A program made the position numbers and the translations under genes. A model generated the notes under the pieces. That model had not been told where the DNA came from. It saw nothing but the letters and a program-made list of their open reading frames with translations, and made no database searches. This document shows, piece after piece, positions 34,297 to 43,213 of a DNA stretch of 64,000 bases; the first letter of the stretch is position 1, and every line of letters begins with the position of its first letter. The DNA comes from Seramator thermalis (GTDB lineage: Bacteria > Bacteroidota > Bacteroidia > Bacteroidales > Dysgonomonadaceae), in the NCBI RefSeq assembly GCF_004138125.1, contig NZ_RXHS01000001.1, positions 310,001-374,000 of the forward strand, read 5' to 3'.

Positions 34297-37236
34297 TTAA
34301 AAACTTAAACTTACTCCAAGAGAAAATGTTCTTGGTTTGGGATAAAATTCTCGTTCTTCCTTTCCAGGATCAACTCCGTCCATCCTTACTTCAGGGTCAA
34401 GACCGGTGTAATTAGTAATAACAAACAAATTCTGACCTGTAATGTACACACGAGCATTATTCAACCACCCTATTCGAGATGTGTCGAAGTTATATCCAAT
34501 GGATAGGTTATCGAGTCGTATATGGGATCCATCTTCTACATAGTAGCTACACATTTGTGGAGCTTGAGTTAGCCCTATCTTTAGAGCTTCTTTTCGTACA
34601 TTAGCACCAATCAAACTTTGGGAATTAGAGTATGCAATCTTTCCAATATTCAGTACATCGTTACCTACAGTACCTCTGAAGAAAAACGATAAATCCCATT
34701 TTTTATAATTGAATGTATTTTGCCATCCGAAAACAAAGTCCGGTTGAGCATCTCCTACATAAGTACGATCAGCATCCGTAATTTCACCCTCTCCCGTAAT
34801 ATCTTCGATTATGTATTTTCCATTTTCATCAATGCCATTACTCTTAAGCATATAAAACTGACCCACAGGGTACCCTTCTTCCAATATTGATGAAGTAGTA
34901 GCTGACATACCTCTAATTCCACCAACATCCCCCACATACAGTCTACTCGTAGAATATAATTCATTGGATAATTTCGTAACTTCATTATGATTGAAAGAAC
35001 CATTGATCGAGGTAGTCCATGTAAAATTAGAGTTTCTAATTGGAGTTGAAGAAAGTGCAAATTCAAACCCGGTGTTTAACATATCTCCTACATTCGCCAT
35101 AATTCTATCATGTAAAAAAGGAGGAGTAGGTACAGCATATTCATAAAGCATATCCGACGTTTTTTTGCGATACCATTCTACAGTTCCATTTAAAACATTT
35201 TTAAAGATCGAAAAATCAAGACCAATATTGAGAGAAGAAGTTTGTTCCCACTTTAAATCAGGATTAGCATTCTGAGCAATTTTATAGGAAGTGTACCAGT
35301 TTCCCTGATCATAATAAGACCCCGAACGACCATACAATTCTAATGTTTTGTAAGGATCAAGCCCGTCTTGATTTCCGGTAACACCATACCCTACTCGAAA
35401 TTTCAAATCATCCAGCCATGTAATATCTTTCATGAATTCTTCTTGTGAAACACCCCAAGCAGCTGATACCGAAGGAAAAGTACCCCATTTATGATTCGAT
35501 CCAAATTTAGAAGAACCATCATAACGAAGTGTCGCTGTAAGCATATATCGTTCTTTATATGCATAATTTAATCTTCCGAAAAATGAAATTAAACGATACA
35601 TATTTTTCTCAGATAAAACATCTTCGGGAAGTAGATTCTGTCCTGATTGCAAATCGTTTGCCTTTAACATATCTGTAATAAAAAAACGATTTTGCGCTTG
35701 AACTCTTTGAAAATCATTTTGTTCCCATGAATAACCGCCCAAAAGCGTAACCTTATGAGCATTGTTAAATATGGTATTGTATGTGAGTGTGGATTCCAAC
35801 AAATTTTTATCCATCGTTCTTGCGTCACGCTGAGCGAAACCTTTTGGATCTCTTCCATTATATGTTTCACTGTGATCGTAACGAGAATAATCAAAAGATT
35901 TTCTTTGAGTGTACAATGTCAGTTTACCAATAAGATCCTCAGTAAAGCTAAATTCAATATCGCCATTACCATAAAAATCTACATTTTTAATATTTCTTTC
36001 ATTCATTTCTATTTGTCTCAAAGGATTTCCTTGATTCCATTCGGTCAAATCAAACCAACTTCCATCCGAATTATACACAGGATAAACCGGTAAAAAGTTT
36101 GAAGCTAACATTGAATTAGATTTATCGCTTGGAGAAATATTTCGGATGTTTGCAACGCCTGTGAGTCCAATTCTGAGTTTGTTGTCAATAGCTCTTTGGC
36201 TGAATTGGAATCTGAAATTGAAATTTTCAAAAGTGTTGTCTTTCATAATTCCTTCCATGTTCCGATAATTGACAGATGCCCTATAATTATTCGCCGAACC
36301 TCCCCCGGAAAGAGATAGAGAATGATTTTGGGAAAATCCAGTTCTCAATATTTCATCAAACCAATTGGTATCGGCATTATAACGGTCAAAAGCAGCGGCC
36401 TGTTCCTGTAATCCATTTTCAGTTACATAATTACGCCAATCTTGAGCCGAAAGCATCTCCGGCTTGTTGGCGGCAGTAGAAATGGCAACGTATCCATCGT
36501 AAGAAATTCGTTGAGCACTTGCTGAACCTCTTTTTGTTGTAATCAGAATAACACCTCCGGCAGAACGCGACCCGTAAATAGCTGCAGAAGACGCATCTTT
36601 AAGAACGGAAATGGATTCAATATCCTGAGGTGCAACTGAATTTAAATCACCTCCGGGAACACCATCTATAACAATGAATGGACCGTTATCCCTTTGAAGT
36701 GTATTAACTCCTCTTAAACGAATAGTTGGACTATCATTTAAATCTCCACTCGCAGATGTTATTGAAAGACCCGCAACTTTTCCTTGAAGCAAGTCGGCTG
36801 CATCTTTAGTTAAACCTTTGTTAAAATCTTTTTCGGAAACGTTGGCAACAGATCCTGTAATCTCTCTCCTTGTCTGTGTCCCATATCCTACGACCACAAC
36901 TTCATCCAAAGCAGCCACGTCTTCACGCATTGTAATGTCAATAGTCGATCGGCCATTTACGGCAACCGACTGCTGCTGCATTCCCACATACGAAAAATCG
37001 AGAACGGCGTTGGTAGGGACATTCTCCAATTCGAACTTTCCATCCATGTCGGTAACCGTTCCCGAAGAAGTCCCCTGAATTTGAACCGTTACTCCGATTA
37101 ATGGTTCTCCCGATGCATCTTTCACCGTTCCTCTAACGGTGCGATTTTGAGCAAACACACTGAACGAAAACAAGCAAAAAACCAGGAATAAAGCTCCTTT
37201 CGTCAGTTTCCATAAATTTTTTTCTTTAGGTGTCAT
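34297..37236 (-). CDS. SusC/RagA family TonB-linked outer-membrane transporter
   Basis: A TonB-dependent channel of 979 residues. After the signal (ending FSVFAQ) comes a carboxypeptidase-regulatory-like domain (TVRGTVKDASGEPLIGVTVQ) and the TonB box region LDEVVVVGYGTQTRREITGS. The plug follows (SISVLKDASSAAIYGSRSAG), then a large beta-barrel ending FSLGVSLSF. It is on the short side for SusC (1,000 or more residues is common) but not visibly truncated. It imports an oligomer captured by the SusD partner, powered by TonB-ExbBD. Confidence 0.95.
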   Translation of the reverse strand: MTPKEKNLWKLTKGALFLVFCLFSFSVFAQNRTVRGTVKDASGEPLIGVTVQIQGTSSGTVTDMDGKFELENVPTNAVLDFSYVGMQQQSVAVNGRSTIDITMREDVAALDEVVVVGYGTQTRREITGSVANVSEKDFNKGLTKDAADLLQGKVAGLSITSASGDLNDSPTIRLRGVNTLQRDNGPFIVIDGVPGGDLNSVAPQDIESISVLKDASSAAIYGSRSAGGVILITTKRGSASAQRISYDGYVAISTAANKPEMLSAQDWRNYVTENGLQEQAAAFDRYNADTNWFDEILRTGFSQNHSLSLSGGGSANNYRASVNYRNMEGIMKDNTFENFNFRFQFSQRAIDNKLRIGLTGVANIRNISPSDKSNSMLASNFLPVYPVYNSDGSWFDLTEWNQGNPLRQIEMNERNIKNVDFYGNGDIEFSFTEDLIGKLTLYTQRKSFDYSRYDHSETYNGRDPKGFAQRDARTMDKNLLESTLTYNTIFNNAHKVTLLGGYSWEQNDFQRVQAQNRFFITDMLKANDLQSGQNLLPEDVLSEKNMYRLISFFGRLNYAYKERYMLTATLRYDGSSKFGSNHKWGTFPSVSAAWGVSQEEFMKDITWLDDLKFRVGYGVTGNQDGLDPYKTLELYGRSGSYYDQGNWYTSYKIAQNANPDLKWEQTSSLNIGLDFSIFKNVLNGTVEWYRKKTSDMLYEYAVPTPPFLHDRIMANVGDMLNTGFEFALSSTPIRNSNFTWTTSINGSFNHNEVTKLSNELYSTSRLYVGDVGGIRGMSATTSSILEEGYPVGQFYMLKSNGIDENGKYIIEDITGEGEITDADRTYVGDAQPDFVFGWQNTFNYKKWDLSFFFRGTVGNDVLNIGKIAYSNSQSLIGANVRKEALKIGLTQAPQMCSYYVEDGSHIRLDNLSIGYNFDTSRIGWLNNARVYITGQNLFVITNYTGLDPEVRMDGVDPGKEEREFYPKPRTFSLGVSLSF

Positions 37237-37285
37237 AGATCATTTTTTTAAGTTAAATGTTTGCGATTTTTTAATTAGAACAGGA

Positions 37286-37316
37286 CAAATATATCAAATC
37301 AAAATAAATATTCAAA
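37286..37316 (-). promoter_or_regulatory. Promoter of the susC-susD pair
   Basis: On the minus strand TTTG (37313-37316) precedes TATATTTG (37286-37293) by 19 bases, a full Bacteroidetes promoter. It predicts a leader of about 40 bases before the susC ATG. Confidence 0.65.
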
Positions 37317-37469
37317 GTTTTTGTAATATTTTTTTTATTTTAATTTTACAGCTACGCAGAAAGACCTAAATCAAAGCAATGTTAATTGATCCCCTTTCAT
37401 GATTATTCACAACGAACACTTCGAAAGTGTAATAAAATTGATTTCCTTTGCACAAATTTTTTACTGACT

Positions 37470-39413
37470 ATGCTTTCTGTCGAAAATATTACGGTTGAAT
37501 TTGGTGGTTTTGTCCTGTTAAATGATATTTCGTTTGTAATCAACAAAAACGAACGCGTCGCATTGGTCGGAAAAAATGGAGCCGGAAAATCTACTTTACT
37601 CAAGATTATGGCCGGCAAACAAATGCCGACGCATGGATCGATAGCTTATCCAAAGGATATTTCGGTAGGTTATCTTCCTCAGCAGATGACTTTAAGCGAT
37701 TCGCGAACGGTGAAAGCAGAAGCATCTACGGCCTTCGAACATCTGCAAAAGATGGAACGTGATTTGGAAAAACTGCACATCCAGCTTGCAGAACGAACCG
37801 ATTACGAATCGCAAGAATACGGCCAACTTATCCAACGAGCAAGTGATTTGCAGGAGCTTCTGCAACTGTCAGGAATCCACAATTTCGAAGCAGAAGTCGA
37901 AAAGACACTGTTGGGATTAGGTTTTTCGCGCTCCGATTTCGACAGGCCGACTCGCGAATTCAGCGGCGGATGGCGCATGCGCATAGAACTTGCCAAACTT
38001 TTGCTGCAAAATCACGACGTGTTGCTTCTCGATGAGCCCACAAATCATCTCGACATAGAATCCATCCAATGGCTCGAAAACTTTCTGGTTTCGCATTCCA
38101 CGGCAGTAATGCTGGTTTCGCACGATCGCGCTTTTCTGGATAAGGTAACCAACCGGACTATCGAAATTATGCTCGGCAATATTCACGACTATAAGGTCAA
38201 CTACAGCAAATATGTAGAGTTGCGTAACGAACGTCGGGAACAGCAACTTCGAGCATACGAAAATCAGCAAAAGCAAATTAAGGAAACCGAAGATTTTATC
38301 GAACGTTTTCGATATAAACCAACAAAATCCAATCAGGTGCAATCGCGTATCAAACAGCTCGAAAAAATAGAAATCATCGAGGTGGACGAAGTGGATAATT
38401 CGAAGCTGAATCTGAAATTTCCCCCCTCTCCCCGCTCAGGTTCCTACCCTGTCATCATGGAAAATGTGTCGAAAAAATACGGTGATCACACGGTTTTTTC
38501 GGATGTAACACTTACCATCGAACGAGGAGAAAAGGTGGCTTTTGTCGGGAAAAATGGCGAAGGAAAATCGACGCTCGTTAAGTGCATTATGAATGAAATT
38601 TCTTTCGACGGCAAGCTGCAATTGGGGCACAATGTCAAAATAGGTTATTTTGCTCAAAATCAGGCGCAATTGCTGGACGAAAATCTTACGGTTTTCGAAA
38701 CCATCGATTATGTGGCCGTCGGCGATATCCGTACGAAGATTCGCGATATTTTGGGCGCTTTTATGTTCGGCGGCGAGGCATCAGAAAAAAAAGTGAAAGT
38801 ACTGTCCGGCGGCGAACGTGCCCGATTGGCAATGATCAGACTGCTGCTCGAACCGGTAAATCTGCTCATTCTCGACGAGCCTACAAATCATTTGGACATG
38901 GCTTCGAAAGATGTGCTAAAGAAGGCTATTCGCGAATTTGATGGTACGGCAATTATCGTTTCGCACGATCGCGATTTTTTGGACGGCATCGTCAGCAAAG
39001 TGTATGAATTTGGGCATGGAAAAGTAGTTGAGCACCTTGGCGGAATTTACGATTTTTTGAATCGAAAAAACATCGACAATCTGCAAGCATTGGAACTTGC
39101 TACTCCGAATTCGGCGCAAAACGTTTCGGAGATGAATGAAACTACTTCGGCCGGCAAACTTTCGTATCAGGAACAGAAAGAGCGGAATCGACTAACGAGA
39201 AAACTCGAAAAAGAAGTTGCAGACTTGGAATCTGAAATAGAATCCATCGAGAAAGAAATCGAGCTCCTCGAATCTCAACTATCCACCCAAAAAGGTTCTT
39301 CCGACACATCTCTGTATTATAAGCATCTCAAGCTTAATACGAAACTCGACACGCTGATGCAGGCATGGGAAAATAAACAAAACGAATTGAACGATTTTCT
39401 GAATCGAACCTGA
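37470..39413 (+). CDS. ABC-F family ATPase (Uup/EttA-like)
   Basis: A soluble, ribosome-associated double ABC protein of about 647 residues without membrane segments. The first Walker A is GKNGAGKST and the second GKNGEGKST. Signatures are FSGGWRMR and LSGGERAR, each followed by LLLDEPTNHLD or LILDEPTNHLD. The inter-domain linker and a C-terminal coiled coil (LEKEVADLESEIESIEKEIE) are present, the latter as in Uup. The ATG at 37470 opens the canonical MLSVENITVEFGG; an upstream ATG would add 28 non-conserved residues. ABC-F proteins resolve stalled ribosomes or protect from antibiotics; which applies here is unknown. Confidence 0.93.
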   Translation: MLSVENITVEFGGFVLLNDISFVINKNERVALVGKNGAGKSTLLKIMAGKQMPTHGSIAYPKDISVGYLPQQMTLSDSRTVKAEASTAFEHLQKMERDLEKLHIQLAERTDYESQEYGQLIQRASDLQELLQLSGIHNFEAEVEKTLLGLGFSRSDFDRPTREFSGGWRMRIELAKLLLQNHDVLLLDEPTNHLDIESIQWLENFLVSHSTAVMLVSHDRAFLDKVTNRTIEIMLGNIHDYKVNYSKYVELRNERREQQLRAYENQQKQIKETEDFIERFRYKPTKSNQVQSRIKQLEKIEIIEVDEVDNSKLNLKFPPSPRSGSYPVIMENVSKKYGDHTVFSDVTLTIERGEKVAFVGKNGEGKSTLVKCIMNEISFDGKLQLGHNVKIGYFAQNQAQLLDENLTVFETIDYVAVGDIRTKIRDILGAFMFGGEASEKKVKVLSGGERARLAMIRLLLEPVNLLILDEPTNHLDMASKDVLKKAIREFDGTAIIVSHDRDFLDGIVSKVYEFGHGKVVEHLGGIYDFLNRKNIDNLQALELATPNSAQNVSEMNETTSAGKLSYQEQKERNRLTRKLEKEVADLESEIESIEKEIELLESQLSTQKGSSDTSLYYKHLKLNTKLDTLMQAWENKQNELNDFLNRT

Positions 39414-39471
39414 TTTAATTCTAAACAATAAACGCGGATTCGGCGTTAAAAATAAGCGCAAAAAATTAATT

Positions 39472-40014
39472 ATGTGGCAAAAAATCAGCAAAATTATTTT
39501 GAAAACCCTTGGCTGGAAAATAACAAATATCATTCCCGATATTCCCAAATGCGTATTGGCTATAGCTCCTCACACCAGCAATTGGGATTTTTTGATTGCA
39601 AAATTGGCCTATACGTCCCTTGGCAGAAATGCCCATTTCCTCATAAAAAAAGAATGGTTTTTTTTCCCGTTCAACCTTTTTTTCAAAAGCATTGGGGGCA
39701 TCCCTGTGGATCGATCAAAAAAACAATCGATGACGGACATTATGGCCGAAGAATTCGGCAAACGTGACCGGTTTCAAATCGCTATTACTCCTGAAGGAAC
39801 GCGTAAACGTGTAACCGAATGGAAGCGTGGTTTTTACTATATCGCCGATAAAGCACAAGTTCCTATTGTACTCATCGGCCTGGACTATAAGAATAAAATC
39901 ATTTCTTTTCTCGATGTTTTCACTCCCACAAGTCATGTGGAAGAAGACATGCTTACTATTCAATCGAGATATAAAGGATTGTCAGGCAAAAATCCCGACA
40001 ATTTTTCTTCGTAA
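39472..40014 (+). CDS. 1-acyl-glycerol-3-phosphate acyltransferase-like protein
   Basis: A small PlsC-like lysophospholipid acyltransferase of 180 residues. The catalytic HxxxxD motif appears as HTSNWD (His34, Asp39) and the phosphate-binding motif as PEGTRKR near residue 107. The C-terminal YKGLSGKNPDNFS is typical of the short Bacteroidetes form, so the protein is complete. The exact acyl acceptor is unknown. It follows the ABC-F gene after 58 bases on the same strand. Confidence 0.9.
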   Translation: MWQKISKIILKTLGWKITNIIPDIPKCVLAIAPHTSNWDFLIAKLAYTSLGRNAHFLIKKEWFFFPFNLFFKSIGGIPVDRSKKQSMTDIMAEEFGKRDRFQIAITPEGTRKRVTEWKRGFYYIADKAQVPIVLIGLDYKNKIISFLDVFTPTSHVEEDMLTIQSRYKGLSGKNPDNFSS

Positions 40015-40147
40015 CATTCATTGTCGGCTACGGGACATTCCTTTGCTGCATTGTTTGCCGGTAAAGCATTTTCCGATGAGATATTTAATAAAACCATCAT
40101 CTTCTTTTCTTAAGCAATGGATCGAATAAAGTTGCCATAATTTTTTT

Positions 40148-41203
40148 TTATTGCATGCTTTTTATTTTGGAAAAATACATGGCAAACGAGCGGTAAAGAA
40201 AATGCGTCCATTTACCGAAAGGAACGATGATAAGTGCCCATTGCGCCAACACCGTCAGGTGAATGATGTACATCCATTGTTGGGTTTCGATCAGTCCCAA
40301 ATCGATGAATAATCTGACCAAAAAAGCAGTAACTCCCATCAACAAAAGCCATATCACGAACAACCAATCCGAAGGTTGCGAAAACTGGTTGAGCGATTTA
40401 TTTTTCTTGATGCGACTCCCTACGAAATCGATCGTTACCACAAATATCAGAAAACTTTCGATGTATCCCAACGCGATCACAAAAATGCTTTGAGAGCCGA
40501 ACCAGTTGAGAAAAACCGTTGTGAAAAGCAGCGACAGATAGGCAATCACGAGCACAAAATGCTCGAGCCATCGGAAATGAACGTCGCCGTCGCAATCCTT
40601 ATATCGTTTTTGAGTGAACATGTGAACCAGCAGATCGCTAAGTGCCGATACATAATTTTTTAACGGAGCTTTCACTTTTGGCTTGACGATGGTGAAATAC
40701 CACATTCGCAACAGGTTGGGAAGAAAAATTACCAGAAGAACTGTCCCGATCGCGGTCATTTCGAAATAGTGCCCAATGTGGAGCATGCGTTCGGCATCGA
40801 AACCCACGGAATTGGCAAACAACAAAACGCCGGCAAACACCAGCAATAATGCAGCAATGGTGAACGAGAGCGAACGATAGAGCAGTCCCGACAACCCCGT
40901 CCAATCGTATTGTGCGGTAAGCCATCTGCGGAGCGACATCATCAGTTCACCCGGATTGGCCGTTTGCGGACAATTGGCTGTGCATTCGCCGCAGTAATAG
41001 CACTCCCACGGTTTAAGCGACGATTTGATTTCGTCTTCGAGCCCCAGTGCACTGTATCGAACCATTTCGCGTGGAAAAGAATCGTCGGTGGTGGATAGCG
41101 AACATACCGCCGTGCAGGTTCCGCAATTGTAGCACGCGTTCATGTTTACGGCACCGTATTTTTTTAGTTCTTCCGAAAACTTGGGATTGATTTTTGTTGC
41201 CAT
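40148..41203 (-). CDS. QmoC/HdrC-E-like membrane subunit with two 4Fe-4S clusters
   Basis: 351 residues. The N-terminal cytoplasmic part is an HdrC-type ferredoxin with CxxCxxCxxxC at Cys24-27-30-34 and a second set in CYYCGECTANCPQ near residue 70. The rest has about six transmembrane helices with histidines placed as in cytochrome-b-type HdrE/NarI/DsrM subunits (for example MLHIGHYFEMT and IIHLTVLAQWALI). In sulfate reducers QmoC passes electrons between the quinone pool and QmoAB. It is the last gene of the operon; its start overlaps the stop of the winged-helix gene by one base. Assignment to Qmo over other Hdr-like complexes is inference. Confidence 0.85.
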   Translation of the reverse strand: MATKINPKFSEELKKYGAVNMNACYNCGTCTAVCSLSTTDDSFPREMVRYSALGLEDEIKSSLKPWECYYCGECTANCPQTANPGELMMSLRRWLTAQYDWTGLSGLLYRSLSFTIAALLLVFAGVLLFANSVGFDAERMLHIGHYFEMTAIGTVLLVIFLPNLLRMWYFTIVKPKVKAPLKNYVSALSDLLVHMFTQKRYKDCDGDVHFRWLEHFVLVIAYLSLLFTTVFLNWFGSQSIFVIALGYIESFLIFVVTIDFVGSRIKKNKSLNQFSQPSDWLFVIWLLLMGVTAFLVRLFIDLGLIETQQWMYIIHLTVLAQWALIIVPFGKWTHFLYRSFAMYFSKIKSMQ

Positions 41204-41481
41204 TATTTTACCGGTTTATACGAAAAATATTCATCCATATCGTCAATTTCGCCAACAACTACCATACCATATTTCACTAGCGTTAGAAGATAATAGGTAA
41301 CGTCGGGTTTGGACATTTGCAATTTTTCGGCCAGTTGCGGAATTGTCATTTCCTGCTCTTTCAGGGCATCGAAGATGGCCTTTTTGATGCGATTGAACTC
41401 TTTGAGTTGTTCCTTTGCGCTATCGGGAACACCTTGCTTGTCCCGAAGATATTTGGCGGTTTTTCCGATTTCTATTTCCAT
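41203..41481 (-). CDS. Small winged-helix protein embedded in the redox operon
   Basis: A 92-residue cytosolic protein. A charged N-terminal helix is followed by a clear helix-turn-helix (MTIPQLAEKLQMSKPDVTYYLLTL) and a wing (YGMVVVGEIDD). It resembles DNA-binding modules of the ArsR/MarR type, but it is encoded inside an operon of enzyme subunits with 7- and 1-base junctions. It could be a local regulator or a structural accessory of the complex. I cannot assign it to a named family. Confidence 0.75.
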   Translation of the reverse strand: MEIEIGKTAKYLRDKQGVPDSAKEQLKEFNRIKKAIFDALKEQEMTIPQLAEKLQMSKPDVTYYLLTLVKYGMVVVGEIDDMDEYFSYKPVK

Positions 41482-41488
41482 AATTTTG

Positions 41489-43213
41489 TTAAGCTAAAGC
41501 ATCGATCATACTCATCATTTCTTCACTCGTATAGCCAATCAGGTTGATGGCATCTACCGGACAAACGGGAGCACACATGCCACAACCCTTGCACACCATC
41601 GGGTTGACGGATGCAACCTTTCTTCCACCCGTTTCTATCTGTTCGATAGCATCGAAGGGACAGGCATTGCTGCATTTGTCGCACCAGGAGCAAATATTCT
41701 GATCGATTTCGGCGATAATCGGTTCCGTTTCGAGTGTCCCTTTGCTGATATACGAAAACGATTTTGTTGCTGCCGACAAGGCCGAATTTACCGATTCGCT
41801 GATGTTTTTCGGCCCCTGACAGGTCCCGGCAATGGTTACGCCATCGATCACGGTTTCCACCGGTCGGAGTTTCATGTGAATTTCGTTGAAAAACCGGTCT
41901 CTGCCTTTCGGCAATTTAAGCATCGTACCGATAGACTGGTCTGCTCGCGGCACCATTCCGGTTACCAGCACCACCAAATCGACTTCCATTTCCATCTCCT
42001 TTTCGGCCGAAAGAATATCTTTTACGGTTACGACCGTTTTTTTGCCTTCGGTACGAATTTCGGGGAGATTATGTTCATCGAATTGCAGATACAGATCGCC
42101 CATTTGCAGCGATTCGGCATACAGCAACTCCTGCTTGCCATAGGTGCGGATGCCACGCGTTAGATGGATATTTTGAATGCCTTTGAACTTCTTTTTGGCT
42201 TCGATGGCCGTGTGAATGACCGAAGTGCAGCAAAATCGCGAACAATACGTGTTTTCGCCCTCACTCTGACGGCTGCCGACACAATAGACATAAGCGATAT
42301 TGTTGATTTTCTTGCCGTTGAAATCCAATGATTTGCCGGCAGATTTATCGACCAGTTGTTTAAATTCGGGCAAGGTGATCACAACCTCGCTCGTTCCGAA
42401 TCCATATTCCCCCTGTTTCGGCAAATAATGATCGTAGCCTGTTGCTACCACAATTGAGCCTACATGCAGTTCGATGATTTCCATCGGATCGTCCTCTTTC
42501 TGCGGACGCCTGCGAATTTTCAACTCGAAATTGCCAATGCTTCCTTTGGTGTCCGTAACTTCCGCACCTGTTAGAATGGTTACATTGTTATACTTTCGTA
42601 AATCGCTTTCGATGCGGGTCGTCAGTTCGAAACCTTTTTCATCGGTCATAAACAGACTGCCCCATTCGGCAGTGTGTCCTCCCAATCGGTTTTCCTTTTC
42701 AATCAGGATCACATTCGATTTTTTTTCGGCGAGCGACAAAGCTGCTTTCATTCCGGCAATACCGCCACCGATGACGGCGATGGTTTTTTCGGCTTCGAAC
42801 TGATTGGGAAACAGCGGATCGGCATATCGCGATTTGGCAATAGCCGCCTTAACCAGCCGAATGGCTTTTTCGGTTGCACCGAGTTTGTCGTCGGAATGTG
42901 CCCACGAAGCTTGTTCGCGAATGTTAGCGTGAACATACGTATATTTGTTCAAATCGCCCCGTTCGGTAACATTGCGGAATGTGGTGAGATGCAATTTGGG
43001 TGAACACGAAGCCACAATCACTCCGTCGAGATTGTGTTCGTGAATATCCTGCACCATATCGGTCTGATTGGTATCAGAACAAGCAAACATGGTAGTTTTG
43101 GCTATCACCACACCCTGCTCGTGTTCTACGGCAGCGCGTACCTTTTCTACATCCACGTAGTCGGAAATATTTCCGCCGCAATGACAAATATAAACGCCTA
43201 ATCTTTCTTTCAT
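41489..43213 (-). CDS. HdrA/QmoB-like FAD and iron-sulfur oxidoreductase
   Basis: 574 residues arranged as in heterodisulfide reductase subunit A. The N-terminal domain (GVYICHCGGNISDYVDV, then MFACSD and VASCSPKLH) carries conserved cysteines. An FAD-binding Rossmann fold follows (AVIGGGIAGMKAALSLAEK near 145-165), then a thioredoxin-reductase-like core with a CSRFCC segment. Two C-terminal 4Fe-4S motifs close the protein (CSWCDKCSNACP and CKGCGMCAPVCP). It could receive or bifurcate electrons. It overlaps the preceding QmoA-like gene by four bases (ATGA). Confidence 0.9.
   Translation of the reverse strand: MKERLGVYICHCGGNISDYVDVEKVRAAVEHEQGVVIAKTTMFACSDTNQTDMVQDIHEHNLDGVIVASCSPKLHLTTFRNVTERGDLNKYTYVHANIREQASWAHSDDKLGATEKAIRLVKAAIAKSRYADPLFPNQFEAEKTIAVIGGGIAGMKAALSLAEKKSNVILIEKENRLGGHTAEWGSLFMTDEKGFELTTRIESDLRKYNNVTILTGAEVTDTKGSIGNFELKIRRRPQKEDDPMEIIELHVGSIVVATGYDHYLPKQGEYGFGTSEVVITLPEFKQLVDKSAGKSLDFNGKKINNIAYVYCVGSRQSEGENTYCSRFCCTSVIHTAIEAKKKFKGIQNIHLTRGIRTYGKQELLYAESLQMGDLYLQFDEHNLPEIRTEGKKTVVTVKDILSAEKEMEMEVDLVVLVTGMVPRADQSIGTMLKLPKGRDRFFNEIHMKLRPVETVIDGVTIAGTCQGPKNISESVNSALSAATKSFSYISKGTLETEPIIAEIDQNICSWCDKCSNACPFDAIEQIETGGRKVASVNPMVCKGCGMCAPVCPVDAINLIGYTSEEMMSMIDALA

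Noticed and set aside
40015-40147. Continuation of the acyltransferase in another frame
   Set aside because: The 180-residue product already ends with the family's usual C-terminus, so no frameshift is needed.
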